Assembly (NCBI GenBank): GCA_035578155.1
Contig: JAPWDM010000005.1
Span: 22,256,877 to 22,320,876 of the forward strand
Length of the DNA stretch: 64,000 nt
From: Brachynemurus nebulosus
Lineage: Eukaryota > Arthropoda > Insecta > Neuroptera > Myrmeleontidae
Direction: 5' to 3'
Shown here: positions 11,183 to 24,299 of the stretch, piece by piece
How positions within the stretch are numbered: the stretch's first letter is position 1
Layout of the letters: every line of letters starts with the position of its first letter
Program-made: the position numbers and the translations under genes
The notes under the pieces: generated by a model
What the model saw: the letters and a program-made list of their open reading frames with translations, nothing else
The model's database searches: none
What the model was told of the DNA's origin: nothing

Positions 11183-11540
11183 TGAAACAGATATAAATAT
11201 TGTTAAATTGTAAAGATAAATAAAAACAATGAAGCATTTATTGTAAAGAAATTCAGCAAATTTCTTAATTTTTCTCAAAATCTAGTTCATTTAGAACAAT
11301 GTTTTAAAAGCTTGTCTTATATAATTCTTTACGCTCTTTTCGATGGTGTAAAAAAAATCAAGAAAATCTTTAAATTCTGGCCAAATTTTGCAAAAAACCA
11401 CTAAAATTGCAAAAACTGGTCAAAATTTTGGCTTCCAAAAATCGGATGTGTGGCTGACGAACTCATCCAAGCTATTGGGACTTTTGACCTACACACCTAA
11501 TTTCGTAACAACTGAAGGCTTCCTTCGACAGTATCATGCA
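11183..11540. repeat. Family R1 remnant (about 11,340-11,530) after featureless DNA
   Basis: The part from 11,340 resembles the middle of R1 elements: GATGGTGTAAAAAAAATC, then GCAAAAACTGG and a GGCTTCCAAAAATCGGATGTG stretch comparable to the GTCAGACAC-GATGCCCGGAA part elsewhere. It runs straight into a (TA)n tract. 11,183-11,340 shows nothing else. Confidence 0.5.
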
Positions 11541-11681
<141 letters not shown>

Positions 11682-12895
11682 TTGGTGATAGTAAAAAACA
11701 CGGAGCTATAGAGTAGGGAGACCGTTTTCCCACTAGTATCTTCCTCCCCTTCTGAGCAAATTTTCATGTCCGGAAACACTTTTACTTTTTTTACAATTCT
11801 AAGGCCTTTCGTCCATCAAGTGTAACTTTTTTCAACTCTAGATGCCTTATTTTATTATAGAAATTAAAATTACTGTTTTTACCGTGGGAAAATTCAATTT
11901 TTTTTGACACAATAATTAAAATATTATTTATAAAAACTTAATTATGATACAAATTAATGGGATAAATTTTAATTTTTTTTATTGATATAATCAATTTTCA
12001 CTCAATTTACCGATTTCTTTTTTTTTAAATAACATTACTGACAGAAATGGAAATTAAACTGATTTTTATACATTATCTTATAACTAACAAATATATTCGA
12101 TTAGCTATAATACTTATGTATAGTAATTATACATATACAAGTAAATCATACATTAACCAATTACATAATAACAGTAGGTACTGATTTAATTATTTTTTAT
12201 ATTACAAGGAAATTAATTACTTATATGTTAGTGTTATTTATAGTATAAAGTATTGTTATGTTTATTAGATATTACGATCCGATATTGTACACATGTATTA
12301 AAATATAAAAATTATAAGACAAATATAACTATGTAAATTAAAAATTATATTTATAAATTAATTCGTTATTACTATGAATAAATTATTTATACCGTCTAAT
12401 TTTCATTTTACCGAAATTGTTTTAAACATATTTAAGGAGGTTTCCAGAGTTGCAAAAAAAGTAATCTTAAGTTTTTTCAAGAATCGATAGTTGAAATTTG
12501 AAAATGAAATACTAAGTAATTGTCGAATTATATGGTCGAATTATATTTTAAATTTGCAGTTTGTTTTTAGAAAAGAATAGAAGATTGATTTGTTTCGAAT
12601 ATAAGAATTATTTAATTTTTAACTAGGGTATAATTATATACTTAATAACTACTAAGATATTATACCATTAACGGAAAAATGTTCCAACGTGTCTTACTCA
12701 AAACTACGTTTTCAAAAACGGCGCACAAGCTGCAGTCCGTAGCTTTTTAAGTATTAATTATGCGCGCAGGATGGCGCGCTGAAAACATTACAATTTTCCT
12801 AAGTCAATTCAATCCCTAATTTCAACCCCTTATTTAATATATTTATAAAAAAAAAAAAAAAAGTATATGTATGTTGGTACATATTATATAGCTTT

Positions 12896-12931
12896 AACTG
12901 AACGATTCTGTACCTACAGAATCGTTCAGTT
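12896..12931. repeat. Perfect 17-bp inverted repeat, 2-nt spacer
   Basis: AACTGAACGATTCTGTA, then CC, then the exact reverse complement ending CAGTT. A 17-bp perfect stem with a dinucleotide spacer. It may be a fold-back remnant; no terminator or RNA-gene function is claimed. Confidence 0.95.
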
Positions 12932-12981
12932 ATTCGCTTTTAAATAGTATTTATTTATTCGCTTTTAAATAGTATTTATTT
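12932..12981. repeat. Exact tandem duplication, 2 x 25 bp
   Basis: The unit beginning ATTCGCTTTTAAATAG and ending TATTTATTT occurs twice head to tail with no differences, directly after the inverted repeat. This implies a recent local duplication. Confidence 0.97.
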
Positions 12982-14441
12982 ATCGTAAAAACCATTACAG
13001 TTATTTTATTTGTCTTAAATTAAAATGATTTCATTCTTACGGAATCGCAACGGAGTTGCAATTGTTCCAATTTGTAGAATATTTGTTTATTTATTAGCAC
13101 AATATTTTTTTTCGTAATTCAATACGTATTATAACTACCTAAACTATGTGTTTCAATAGAAACAGAAAAGAAAAACATATTTAAAAAGAAAAGAAGAAAA
13201 AATGCAAGAATTATGAAATGTAACACACAGAATAAAAGAAAAAATAAAATAATGATTGTAACAAATAAATATAAAATATTAATAATTATTAATAAATAAA
13301 AACTTTCACTATATTTACATTTCTAATTATGACCATTTTGATGAAAATATTTTTAGGCAAAGATGACTAAACCACGTTTAAAATGTTAACACAATATATC
13401 ACAAACCTATGTTAGAATGTACATAAGTCAACAGAAAATTTCAGTAAATATTTACATGGACCGATTGCCGAAAAAACAGTAAAAATCGGACACACCTGTG
13501 TATAAACAATGGACAATGTACGCAAGAATGTAGTCTTCAATTCAGTGTCACTTGATGTGACCTTAAATTAACCTTTATCTAAATTTGGGATTAACAAAAA
13601 AAAAGTAATTTGCCTTCATATCTTATCATCAAACACATAACGATTTGCGAAAATGACTTTTGGCGTAGGATGTTATACGGGACTGAAATTATTGAAAATT
13701 TATAAAAATTTAAATACAAAAAAATATGAACATTTAAATTTTTTGAATATAAATGAGAGATCAAAATAACTAAAAAAATTGCTAAATTTGACCTCAGGCG
13801 GACCCAGCTACAAAAGATTAAATTAAATTTGAAGAATGGTTTTAAAATTAATTAAGGATGCTATAAAAATAGAAATGATGAAAAACAACGAAATTGGACA
13901 AAACTTAGAATCAAAAAATTCCGTTAAAGTTTTGTGTTATTAGAAAGCAAAAATATAGCAAAATTACACTTATTCTAATGCAAAGAAGTAATTCTGTTAT
14001 GACTTGTGTACGAAGTTTAAAAATAATTAGAAAATTCATTGCTGAGAAAGCAATCAATTCTGAGAGCAAATGAATTATTAACCTAAAATCTAGAAACATC
14101 TCGCAACGATTCATTAAATGGAGCGTAGTGAAAAATTCAATAATAAAAGAAATAATAAATATAATTCAGTACAAAAAAAATTTCAACAATCACGAAGATT
14201 TTTTTTTAAACTGTAGAAACCCAAATTCGTTAATTGAACCTTTTGAACGACTGAAAATTTGAATGTAGTTTGAAGAAAAATCGTAGAAAAAGAGTCTACA
14301 AAAGAATAATCTTCTGTTTAAGGCAAAAATGTATTTGCTAAAAATATAAACTAAAAATTTTGCATTACTTCAAGCACTAGTAAAGACAAAAAATCAATGA
14401 TTCCTAGAATTAAAAAAATTCCTAAATTTTTTTGTTTTTGG

Positions 14442-14759
14442 TTGAACAACAGTGGCGATTTAGCGGGTAGGCTAGATAGGCAGGGGTCCAAAAATTATGA
14501 AAAATGTAAATAAAAATAAGAAACATTAATAATAAGATTTACCGTTTTTTTTGTGGTTTGTGCAAAAAACTATATTTTTGGAGAAAAATGGATTTTTTAT
14601 TTTTTTTGCGCGTCGACTATATTTTTGGAGAAAAGTGGCAACAATTTACGTTTGCCCTAAATAACCTTTGATTCTTCTCCGTGGTTCTCTATTATAATAT
14701 GTATACAAAAATTCGACCCTACTCAAAATAAAAATCCTAAAATCGCCTCTATTGAACAA
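14442..14759. mobile_element. hAT-type MITE, 302 bp, perfect TSD
   Basis: Identical 8-bp TSDs TTGAACAA on both sides (14,442-14,449 and 14,752-14,759). Ends CAGTGGCGATTTAGCGGG and CCTAAAATCGCCTCTA are inverse. Two ACTATATTTTTGGAGAAAA-type direct repeats lie inside (about 14,570 and 14,620). Confidence 0.93.
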
Positions 14760-15617
14760 TATGTCTGAAATTAATGTCCGCGACCCCGTTCGGGGTCACC
14801 ATCTATAGTTTAAGAAGCACTTACTTAAAGCATCAACCTCTCACAAAAATTTTAACTATAAAAATATGAAAGATTAACTGTTTTACATTTTAAAAAAAAT
14901 GCTGCAAAAAACTGAAATAAAACAGCAAAAATATGCAAAATGAATCTATTAAAGATATAAAGATAAATAAAATTTGAAAAAAAATCAAGGTAATAATGAA
15001 AATCAATGAATAGGAAGGCTCCCGTTCATTCATAAATATCATTATAAACTATTAATTAATTCAAATATATTAATTATTATAATCACATAAAATCAGTTGT
15101 AAATTTACACATACTTGTCAAAACAAACGATAAAATAAAAAATTAACGACTTCAATATTTTATCCACTAATCTGTTTATACCATTTTTACTTAATTGTTA
15201 AAAATTGCAGTCACTAAACTAATTGTTTAAGTTTATCTACTGAATCACAAAAATAAAATGTTTTCAAAAATTTTTTCAACTAACAATGAAAGATTTGGTC
15301 AGTCACAATTGTTTTAAACAAATAAAATTTCTCTCCGCTGTTTTTACACAAATAAATGGCTAAAAGAACAATAAAAAGTTTTGAAACGCTTTGACTCTTG
15401 ACCGACCATAAAAAATAAGAAAAAATTTAAAAAAAATGTATTTAAATAATAATTGGAATATTTTCATATTTTAGAAAAAGAAAAACAGATTTTGCATAAA
15501 TTGTGTACCTGTATGGTACACAAAATTTTAGATCTTAACAATGAAATCTTTGGGTTGTTTCAACTATTTATAGAAATGAATACGGAACTTTTCATCCTAT
15601 TTCTTCTAGGCTAAATT
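14760..15617. other. No feature recognised
   Basis: AT-rich sequence. About 14,766-14,816 contains GTCCGCGACCCCGTTCGGGG, a GC-rich snippet next to the MITE that may be an unrelated element end. No open frame of note. Confidence 0.4.
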
Positions 15618-15899
15618 CGTGCAGTCAGTGCCGGATTTGCACTAGAGGCACGCGGTACTGACCCCGAGCGGCAAAATTTGCAACACACGTCATAATTGAT
15701 CATAACGTGATTTTTTTTTTTTTTTTGGCCATCACTTATTGTCGAATCGAAAATGGGAGCTTTTTTTTTGCTCGTCACTTATTTTTTGATGGGAGAAGAA
15801 AGTGGGAAAGTTAATAAGAGATTTTTTCAAAATTTTTGTCAGGGGCGGCATTTTTCACAGTGTCCCAGCCGGCACTTAGGATTCGGCCCTGCTTGCTGT
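15618..15899. mobile_element. hAT-type MITE, 266 bp
   Basis: Ends CAGTGCCGGATTTGCACTA and GGCACTTAGGATTCGGCCCTG are approximately inverse; flanks CGTGCAGT and CTTGCTGT (6 of 8 identical) are a plausible TSD. The interior contains GCTCGTCACTTATTTTTTGA and GGCGGCATTTTTCACAGTG, which recur in the MITE at 62,531-62,767 and, in part, near 53,500. Confidence 0.82.
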
Positions 15900-16335
15900 A
15901 TTAACATTTGATGTCTTTAATACGTTAAGATATGATGCATCGAAGTTAGAATACATCGAGATTATACATCACAGACAACGGGCCAAACTACTATATAATA
16001 GTTAGTATTCCGACTGTAGCAGAAAGGTGACGTAAAATCCCCTCCACTTCGAACCACTATGTTGTGTAAGTGCACACTGTTTGTAGTGGTGTAGGTATGA
16101 GTTTGCTTCTGTGTGAGTATTCACACACACAACTACAAAACACGTATTATCGGACAGAGCAGCATGCAAGTCAAGTAACAATGGTCTTACAATACATAAC
16201 AATCGTAGTGGATTCGGTGACCGACACCGACTGACTAAATGCCTTAAGCTGTGACAGACCAACAAATGGCTCCAAACGAGCTACACGTTTTTGATATTAG
16301 TTTGCTTCTAGTAGGGTTAGAATGCATTATGCAAG
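15900..16335. other. GC-richer unexplained stretch (mainly 16,002-16,290)
   Basis: About 16,000-16,290 is markedly less AT-rich than its surroundings, with GTGACCGACACCGACTGACT and a GTGTGAGTATTCACACACAC run. An 87-codon open frame exists on the minus strand but shows no known motif. It could be an old non-coding exon, promoter or unrecognised repeat. Confidence 0.3.
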
Positions 16336-17129
16336 ACTTCCACGAGCAAGTATATACTTGCATGCAAATATACTTTTAAGTAAAAATTAAGACTACTTGC
16401 TCGTGTAAGCATCATTTGCATGCAAGTATACTGTTATACAAATTTACTTGCATAAGTAAAAATATTTCCACTTTTACTGTTAAAAGTAACCCCCACTTAA
16501 ATTAAAAATGCCAAAAACTGAGTAAGTTGAGGAACTGTTAAATAAACTGTTTAATTATATCAAAACAATAAACAATAAAATTAATAAATTTATATGAAGA
16601 AAAGGAAGATTTATGAAACGTTTGAACTAAAAAGTACTGAAATTATAAAAGAAAATACTTATAAAAAAATTGTACAAGAAATGAATTGAACCCCAGATCA
16701 AATCAAAAAACAGATTGTATCATTCCGGAGAAAATTTTTTTTGGAAAAAAAAGGATTCAAACGGACTGGGATCGGGAACTCATATCGGAAATTTTTAAAA
16801 TCTGATATGTTTAATGTTTCTGTTAATAAAGTATCTTCTATATTAAAAATATATTTATAAAGTTTCTTTTACCCAAAACTGTCCTTTTCCCGAGAATTTT
16901 TCTTTTTTTGAGTTTGATATAGTTAGCTGTATTAAAACCGGGCATTTTTTTGATGTGATATTTTTATTATTGAATTAAAAAATCAAATTTTAAAAAATAT
17001 TGTGTTTTGGCGCGTACCTACTTTCATGCAAGTGTACTTTTACATGTAACAGGTCTTGCAAGTTTACTGTTACAAAAACTTAGCCACACCCCCTAAAAAC
17101 ATTACTTTTATGCAAGTGCTCGTGGAAGT
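16336..17129. mobile_element. DNA transposon remnant with TIR-like ends and a MADF-like relic
   Basis: The left edge ACTTCCACGAGCAAGTA and the right edge TGCAAGTGCTCGTGGAAGT are inverse. Both ends are filled with ACTTGCATGCAA / TGCAAGT words in alternating orientation (for instance 16,352, 16,425, 17,023, 17,067). The middle holds a decayed open frame with a MADF-like look. No clear TSD was found. Confidence 0.6.
16605..16860 (+). pseudogene. Possible MADF/Myb-like DNA-binding domain relic
   Basis: One frame reads KIYETFELKSTEIIKENTY, KKIVQEMN, an in-frame TGA (16,687-16,689), then TPDQIKKQIVSFRRKF and FLEKKGFKRTGIGNSYRKFL. The pattern 'I-x-x-E, x-T-P-x-x-I/V-K-K-x, x-x-x-x-R-x-K/Y-x' resembles the second half of MADF domains, which occur in insect regulators and as accessory proteins of Harbinger-type transposons. 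The stop and lack of a start make it non-functional. Family assignment is by eye only. Confidence 0.4.
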
Positions 17130-17206
17130 GTAGCTTTAAGATCATGCGCTGCGGACAATCCACCGGAGACACACCATAAATCCGCCGGGGATATTCCGCT
17201 GGACGC

Positions 17207-18509
<1,303 letters not shown>

Positions 18510-18605
18510 TAGAAACAAAGCGGATCGAACATTGAACCTTGAATATCCTGGTGGAAACGACGTTAATAAATACAACGCCTACGTGCTAATAAAAAGACCC
18601 GTGGC
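18510..18605 (-). repeat. Possible tRNA-derived SINE or tRNA pseudogene
   Basis: On the minus strand a TTAGCACGTAGGCG word (18,576-18,589) resembles a pol III A box, and TGTTCGATCCG about 50 nt further (18,521-18,531) resembles the B box GTTCGATCC. The region is less AT-rich than its neighbours. No full cloverleaf could be drawn, so not a functional tRNA. Confidence 0.35.
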
Positions 18606-18679
18606 AACGAATAAGGAAAAAAGTATTTTTTTACATTTTTTATCAAAATTAAAATTTTAAAATATTATAATGTTGTTTT

Positions 18680-18739
18680 AGCGAATTTCCAGAATGGAAT
18701 TCAGCTATTACAGCCACTGTCATGACGCGACTTGAGCCC

Positions 18740-18819
<80 letters not shown>

Positions 18820-19110
18820 CGCACGATAACTCTCGAACGAAATGTCCTAGGTTTACAAAATTTGGTGAAAATGTTGGAAGTTCTTCACCCAGACACGTCG
18901 GATGCCAGGAACATGGTTTTTGTTCTTGTAAAAATTAGTTTTTTGCCAAAATTTTTGCGAAATTTTTTTACACCATTTAAAAGAGGAGAAAAAATTACAT
19001 AAAAAAGGGCTTTAAACTATTCTTCTATGTCAACTAGTTTCCGAGAAAAACTAATTTTTATAAACGGAAATTCGCTATGTTATGCAGGATGCCGCGACAG
19101 GGTTATTTTA
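18680..19110. repeat. Family R1 copy with an internal TA/GT microsatellite
   Basis: Shares with the cores at 1540-2000 and 31,265-31,700: TTCAGCTATTACAGCCACTG, GACTTGAGCCCGG, CTCTCGAACGAAATGTCCT, ATGTTGGAAGTTC, GACACGTCGGATGCC, AGTTTCCGAGAAAAACTAA and a TGCAGGATGCCGCGACAGGG end. Here a (TA)n(GT)n tract replaces the stretch after GAGCCCGG that elsewhere reads TTATTTTGAA. No hAT termini flank this copy. Confidence 0.85.
18743..18818. repeat. Compound (TA)n(GT)n microsatellite
   Basis: TA units to about 18,787, then GT units to 18,818, within the R1 copy. Confidence 0.97.
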
Positions 19111-20634
19111 TCTTTTTACTGTCTTTGTATTAGATAGGTACTAAAGCAATTTGAAATCTTTGTTATAAAATGAATATGCATGCATGTGTATACAATTAAT
19201 GAGATAGCAACAGAAAATTGCTATAATTTCAGCAAGAGTTGGAGATTTCCTTGCGAAACTTGCTAAGCGTACATATTTTGTAATATATTCTACTGATCTT
19301 AATTAATTTCTAGTATATTCCTAAACGCTATTGACATAATTTTTTTAGTTCGCCGACAAATTTCATGATATTATTTATGTGACAATTTTTTTTTTTAATT
19401 TTAATTACACTATAGCTATTTAACAAAAAGAATTCTCAACTAACTAACAAAAACACGAGTAACTTGAGTGTTTTTAGGTTGACATTTTTTCGAGTTAAAT
19501 TGCTTTTAAGAAATAAATTTTAGTTCTAAAAGACACAAAATTATCCAGAAAAAATATATAACTCGTGTGTAATATGGTAAGACAATTTTACAAATAAAAT
19601 TAATGTAATTCATATTATTATTTAATATGTTGTTACTATGATTGTGAAATCAAATTATTTACAAATTAAAGGTTAATTTTGATATTAAATAAAAGCAGGA
19701 AATATTTGATCCAAAAAATTTTGCAAAACTCTAGCTTCTGAACTACGAAGTCCTGATTGACTTTTATTTTTATTTTCTGAAAGGAAATGAAAAACCGACA
19801 TTACAAATTTACGACTCACTTCAATTTTCAGCTTTTAAACGTTATTCTTTATCGAAAAAGATTTGAAAACTATATTTCTCGGCGCTCCCATCATCATATT
19901 TTTGAAAAAAGTTTATTGCAAAAATTTTTTTCAATTAAATTTTTATTATTCAATTTAATCAATTAAATCTTGTCTATGTACTAGTTCAAAGAAGGAATTT
20001 TTATGATCACCTGATCGATTAACTAATTATTTTATGAGGGCAATAATAATTTTTGTAATACCTAAAAATTTAGACATACTAAGAACAATAAAATACTCAA
20101 AGTAAGTAGATCAAACTCCAAAGCCAGTGTTCGCTACTGTAGGGTATAAATTTCTATTAACGGTTTTCATTTATATTTGGTAATTTTAAACTGATTGCAT
20201 TAAAAGCGTCATTGGAATTAGTACTCGTTTGCTGTAAGAAAGTAAAATGAAAAAAATTATTATTTATATAAAAATGTAACAATCACTTTTTTGGTTTAAA
20301 GAAAAAATATAAGTAATTAATTTTAATCGAAATAATGAAATTTGTAGTTCGTTAAAAGTAAATTTTTATTATCAATGACAGATGAATGGAGTCAATCTCT
20401 AGCACAACCTTTACAATTACTCAGCAATAAATTGTCTAAAACAAATGTCGAGATTAATTTCAAAAACGAGTTTACCCGAAACCAAGATACTTTAGCATTA
20501 TGTTCCTCTACTTAAATTACATAATCTATTTTAGCAAGTTGAAATAGTGAGGTTTAAAGACCTTGTGCTTTTAACTGTACAAGCACCACCCACATCATTA
20601 TTTTTTTATACGGTATTAATAGAATTTTTTTAGG
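19111..20634. other. No gene seen
   Basis: AT-rich, short words only. 19,845-19,935 has CTCGGCGCTCCCATCATC. Nothing else is recognised. Confidence 0.4.
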
Positions 20635-20740
20635 AAAATGGTGAAGGGAACAAGACTTAAAAGACATGTGTCTGCAGTTGTCTTCTTCAGGAACTAACTG
20701 AACTGTAGGAATAGCCAACTATAGAATTCGAACTCTTGAC
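20635..20740 (-). repeat. SINE-like repeat, copy 1
   Basis: GGTGAAGGGAACAAGACTTA, AAAGACATGTGTCTGCAG and TTCTTCAGGAACTAACTG match 35,945-36,005 (GGTGAAGGGCTAGGATTTAA, TGTCTGCAGCCGACTTCTTA, AGGAACTG). In this copy the minus strand also carries GAGTTCGAATTC near 20,730, similar to a pol III B box. Confidence 0.5.
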
Positions 20741-21231
20741 CTATATATTTCAAATACCAGGACAAACAAATAAGCATAAAAAGTAGGAAAAAAGTAAGTA
20801 GCATTACAAATCTATTTATCCTTTCGTTTAAAAACAACATATCCAAAGTTATCAAATTTGTTTATTTCCCTGCCTGTCTGTTTGTCCGACTGTCCATCTG
20901 TCCTTACTCCCCATAATTCCAACATTTTTCGGCCTATGAAATTGTTCGTGTACATAGTACATAGATCTCAATAAAATTAATATATCTATAGCAAAAGTTC
21001 CGAGGATGCTTTCCCATACTAACAAATGGGAATGAAAATTTTTTTAACGGACCTACCACATCCTGTGAGATATGGTTAGTAAGAGCTCTTAAAATGAGGT
21101 TAAGGTTTCTTTTACCATTTTTTATTTTTAAGTCTCGTTTGTGAAATATTGAATTTAAAAGTGGCGAACAGCTTATTCCACCCTCCGTAATTTTTAAGAA
21201 GTTGATCCATGAAATTTGAAAAATTTACAGA
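20741..21231. repeat. Degenerate repeat region with CTGTCTGTTTGTCC words
   Basis: 20,873-20,905 has GCCTGTCTGTTTGTCCGACT and GTCCATCTGTCC, a wording common in insect interspersed repeats and also seen at 58,708 (CTGTCTATCTGTCTGTTC) and 55,278. No gene. Confidence 0.4.
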
Positions 21232-22134
21232 TATCGTAAAATCGTCTAGAGCCGAACAGTGGGTCTAGACCCGGACCCTTTGCACCGATCTTCAAAGTAA
21301 ATAATTTCTGCATTAACCTGTAACAATAAACATTTGTTCTTGACGTTACTAGAGAGAGAAAAACATGCTCTAAACAGGTATACCAATAAAAACTACGGAT
21401 TTCAACTTTTACTATCTCATTTTACAGGATTACTGTCCTTCAGTTTTTCAAAGAAATAAAATGTGTATCTAACTTAGACGTGTAATTTCCGTCATCATTG
21501 TCATAATTATTGTTTTAGTTTTGATATGTATATGTACAGAATTTTATTGCGCATTATTTAATGATGTCTGAAGTTATATTCGATGTATAAATAAAAAAAA
21601 ATGCTATATACATATATATGTTTAGACCCGGACACATCAGTTTATTACACTATAGCCGCGATTCGCACCAGCTGTAATTCCCACTATCCATATGTTAATA
21701 TTCGCCCCAGAATTACGCTGTTTATGCCTCCTTCTGGTGTCATATCGTATGTTTACTTCATAGAGGGGCATACTATTCATTGCCCCCTTTCCCTTCTCAC
21801 AAAATATTTTGAAGTACTTGACAGGTTCAAAGACATCAGGCGATATAGAACACTATCCTAACCCTGACGGGAGAAGTTAGTTTGCATGTTATTACATTAT
21901 TTAAGTAAGTGTCCAGGTCAAGACCGATTTAGGGTGTAGACCCGGACACTTACTAATTTTTTTTTTTTTTATTTTTACTTATAATGAAAAAAATGGGACA
22001 GGGATATAACAAATAATATACACTCTTTCTAATGGTAATATTTTTATTGGTGATATCTATGAAGGAAATATGTATAAACATAAAATTAACCAAAAAATGT
22101 AAAAAATTGTCCGGGTCTAGATGGTTTTACGGTA
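21232..22134. mobile_element. TA-flanked non-autonomous element, about 899 bp
   Basis: The left end (from 21,234) TCGTAAAATCGTCTAGAGCC and the inverse of the right end, CCGTAAAACCATCTAGACCC (to 22,132), match closely; TA stands on both sides. The word TAGACCCGGACA recurs near 21,270, 21,625 and 21,940 and inverted at 22,112. An 86-codon open frame at 21,601-21,861 shows no known motif. Confidence 0.7.
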
Positions 22135-22429
22135 CTATAGCACTTGGTAAAAACACTATTTTGGCTACGTTTTATCGATAACTTTCGGAGATACAATCAA
22201 GTTTTCATTCATCGTAAGTAAGGACCACTTTTAACTACCTTTTATTTTTAAGTTTCATTTGCAAAATATTAAACGTCAAAGTTTATGTTCTTTATTATAA
22301 CAGTTATCGGCGAATTAAATTAGGGCTCTGTAATGCCCTATTTTTTATTTCGAAAGCTGTGAAACCCTAACTTAATACACTGACTTTTTTCAATTTATTT
22401 TAATTTTTAATTTAAAATAATTCTTTGTG
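22135..22429. other. No feature recognised
   Basis: AT-rich DNA between two elements. It contains CTTTCGGAGATACAATCAAG, similar to the GTAACTTTCGAAGATAT at 29,201, so possibly repeat-derived. Confidence 0.4.
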
Positions 22430-22782
22430 TATCGCATTTTCCGCACAACGCGCACCCCAACTTTGATAACAAAATAATGAATCATATATTAATTAAAATA
22501 ATTTTAATATATAAACTTATTGTATAGAATAATTTGAAAAGAATTTATTTTTTATTTTTTTTATTCTATCTTATTAAATTTGTATTATTATTAAATTTTC
22601 TTTTATTTTTTTATTTATTTGATAACCGAGTTACTATTAACAGAAGAAAATATAATATTAAAATAAAAACCGTCATAATTTTTACAAAACTCAGTTTTAT
22701 ATCCAGTGTATAACGCGCACCACGAAATTTGGACAATATTTTTGGTGTTCAAGGTCCGCGTTATACGCCGGAAAATACTGTA
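22430..22782. mobile_element. TA-flanked mariner-like MITE, copy 2
   Basis: Same family as 721-1099: ends TCGCATTTTCCGCACAACGC and GCGTTATACGCCGGAAAATA, interior AACTTTGATAACAAAATAAT and AAAAACCGTCATAATTTTTA. About 349 bp. Left end more diverged than the right. Confidence 0.85.
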
Positions 22783-24299
22783 TATAGAAATGACTCAATA
22801 TTAGACGATATGGAGAAACTGGACTTTTGAACTTAACCACAACAAATATCTGAATTTAAGTCACGTAAAATATGTTAAAATGTTTAAAGTACATAAAACA
22901 GTCTTTTATATTTTCAAAAAAAAAAGATCTTAAGATAAAATTTGTACTAAGTAAAGTGCATAATAATATAACACATTTTTGAAACAATCTGAATCTTTTC
23001 TGTAATGTGCTAATTGTAAGTAAGTTGAAAAACCAGTTTGCATTACTTATTCAATAAGAGTAAAAGTATTTCTGCTTTTGAATCTTGAAATACAAAAATA
23101 ATTGTAATATTTAAACAAATTACACCTTTGTTTATAAATAAATTTTTATAATAAATATTGATTAGTTGAATCTTACTTATTTGTGTTGTAAAATTTTTTT
23201 ACAAAAAAAGTGAAAAACTATAGTAATATATTTAAAAATATTGTTGATTAACAAAGAATATCGTGATTGACCCTAATTTTTCCATATACGCATGCGTAAA
23301 TCATAACCTAGTAAATGCTTAAAGAATTACTTGTAATGTGAATGAAGTATTATTATCGATTATTATAAGATGAAGATTGAACAACAATTTCTTAATCATT
23401 CATAATATATATTGGATAGTTGAGAAATTCAATAAAATCAAGTATGTACTTGACGGTTGCAATTAAGTAGTTGTAGTAGCCAGAAGCCAGTTTAATGTTT
23501 TGATGGGATTTTTGTTGAAAATAAAAATTACATGCAATTTTTTATTGGTTATAGCTATTATAAATTGACAAAACGTTGCTTGGCTATATTATCAAGATAA
23601 TTTTATTGCACAATATTTTACAAAAAAAGAACGAAAAATTTTTATTTATTTCAAGGTAGTGATTTAAACGTACAAATACCTATAGTTAATTTAGGTGATA
23701 CGAGTGTTTAGTCGAATCGTTCAATCAAACAACAACTCATCTAATGCACATACGGATTCAAAATATAAAAAGAATTATTTAATCCCGCGTGATTAAATTA
23801 GTATTTCTTGCGATTCTGAACAACCTAAAATTTTTCCAAGTAAAGAAACAAATAGTATTACTCTAAATAATGCCGTTCCCATACATCTCAGTAGTGGTCC
23901 TAGCCCCTTCGCTATACAGATTTGCTCCGAGTGAGATTTTGAATTGATTCATCTGAATAAAACCACTCGCAATAATGTCATTTTCAAACTCACATTTATT
24001 TTATTTACATACGAAAAATTACGAAACTAAATTACCAAATATGTAGATGACTTCACTACATGTCTAAATGATCATAGTTACCTATGACAGTATCAAAATA
24101 ACTTCCTTTTTTACATGCCTTTCTACAAATTTTGGAAAATATTTTTCAACTATAAATAAGCAATATTCGTTTCTACAGTAACGTACAGTAAAATTTATTC
24201 TTATAGTTGAAAAAAATATTCCCAGATACTTTTGATAGTTCCTTTGTCAACGTATGATTGTCTTTTTCTAATTCCAGTCAAACAAATAAATAGTGCATA
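22783..24299. other. No gene seen
   Basis: AT-rich DNA; no repeat pairing, coding signal or RNA gene recognised by eye. Confidence 0.4.

Larger units (their letters stand above)
11682..14440. other. AT-rich stretch without genes
   Basis: No coding sequence or repeat family is recognised apart from the hairpin and 25-bp duplication at 12,896-12,981, annotated separately. 12,770-12,780 contains GCGCGC-type words within otherwise AT-rich sequence. Confidence 0.5.

Noticed and set aside
14760..14816. GACCCCGTTCGGGG as a possible tRNA T-arm
   Set aside because: No D-arm or anticodon stem at the right distance; more likely a repeat end next to the hAT MITE.
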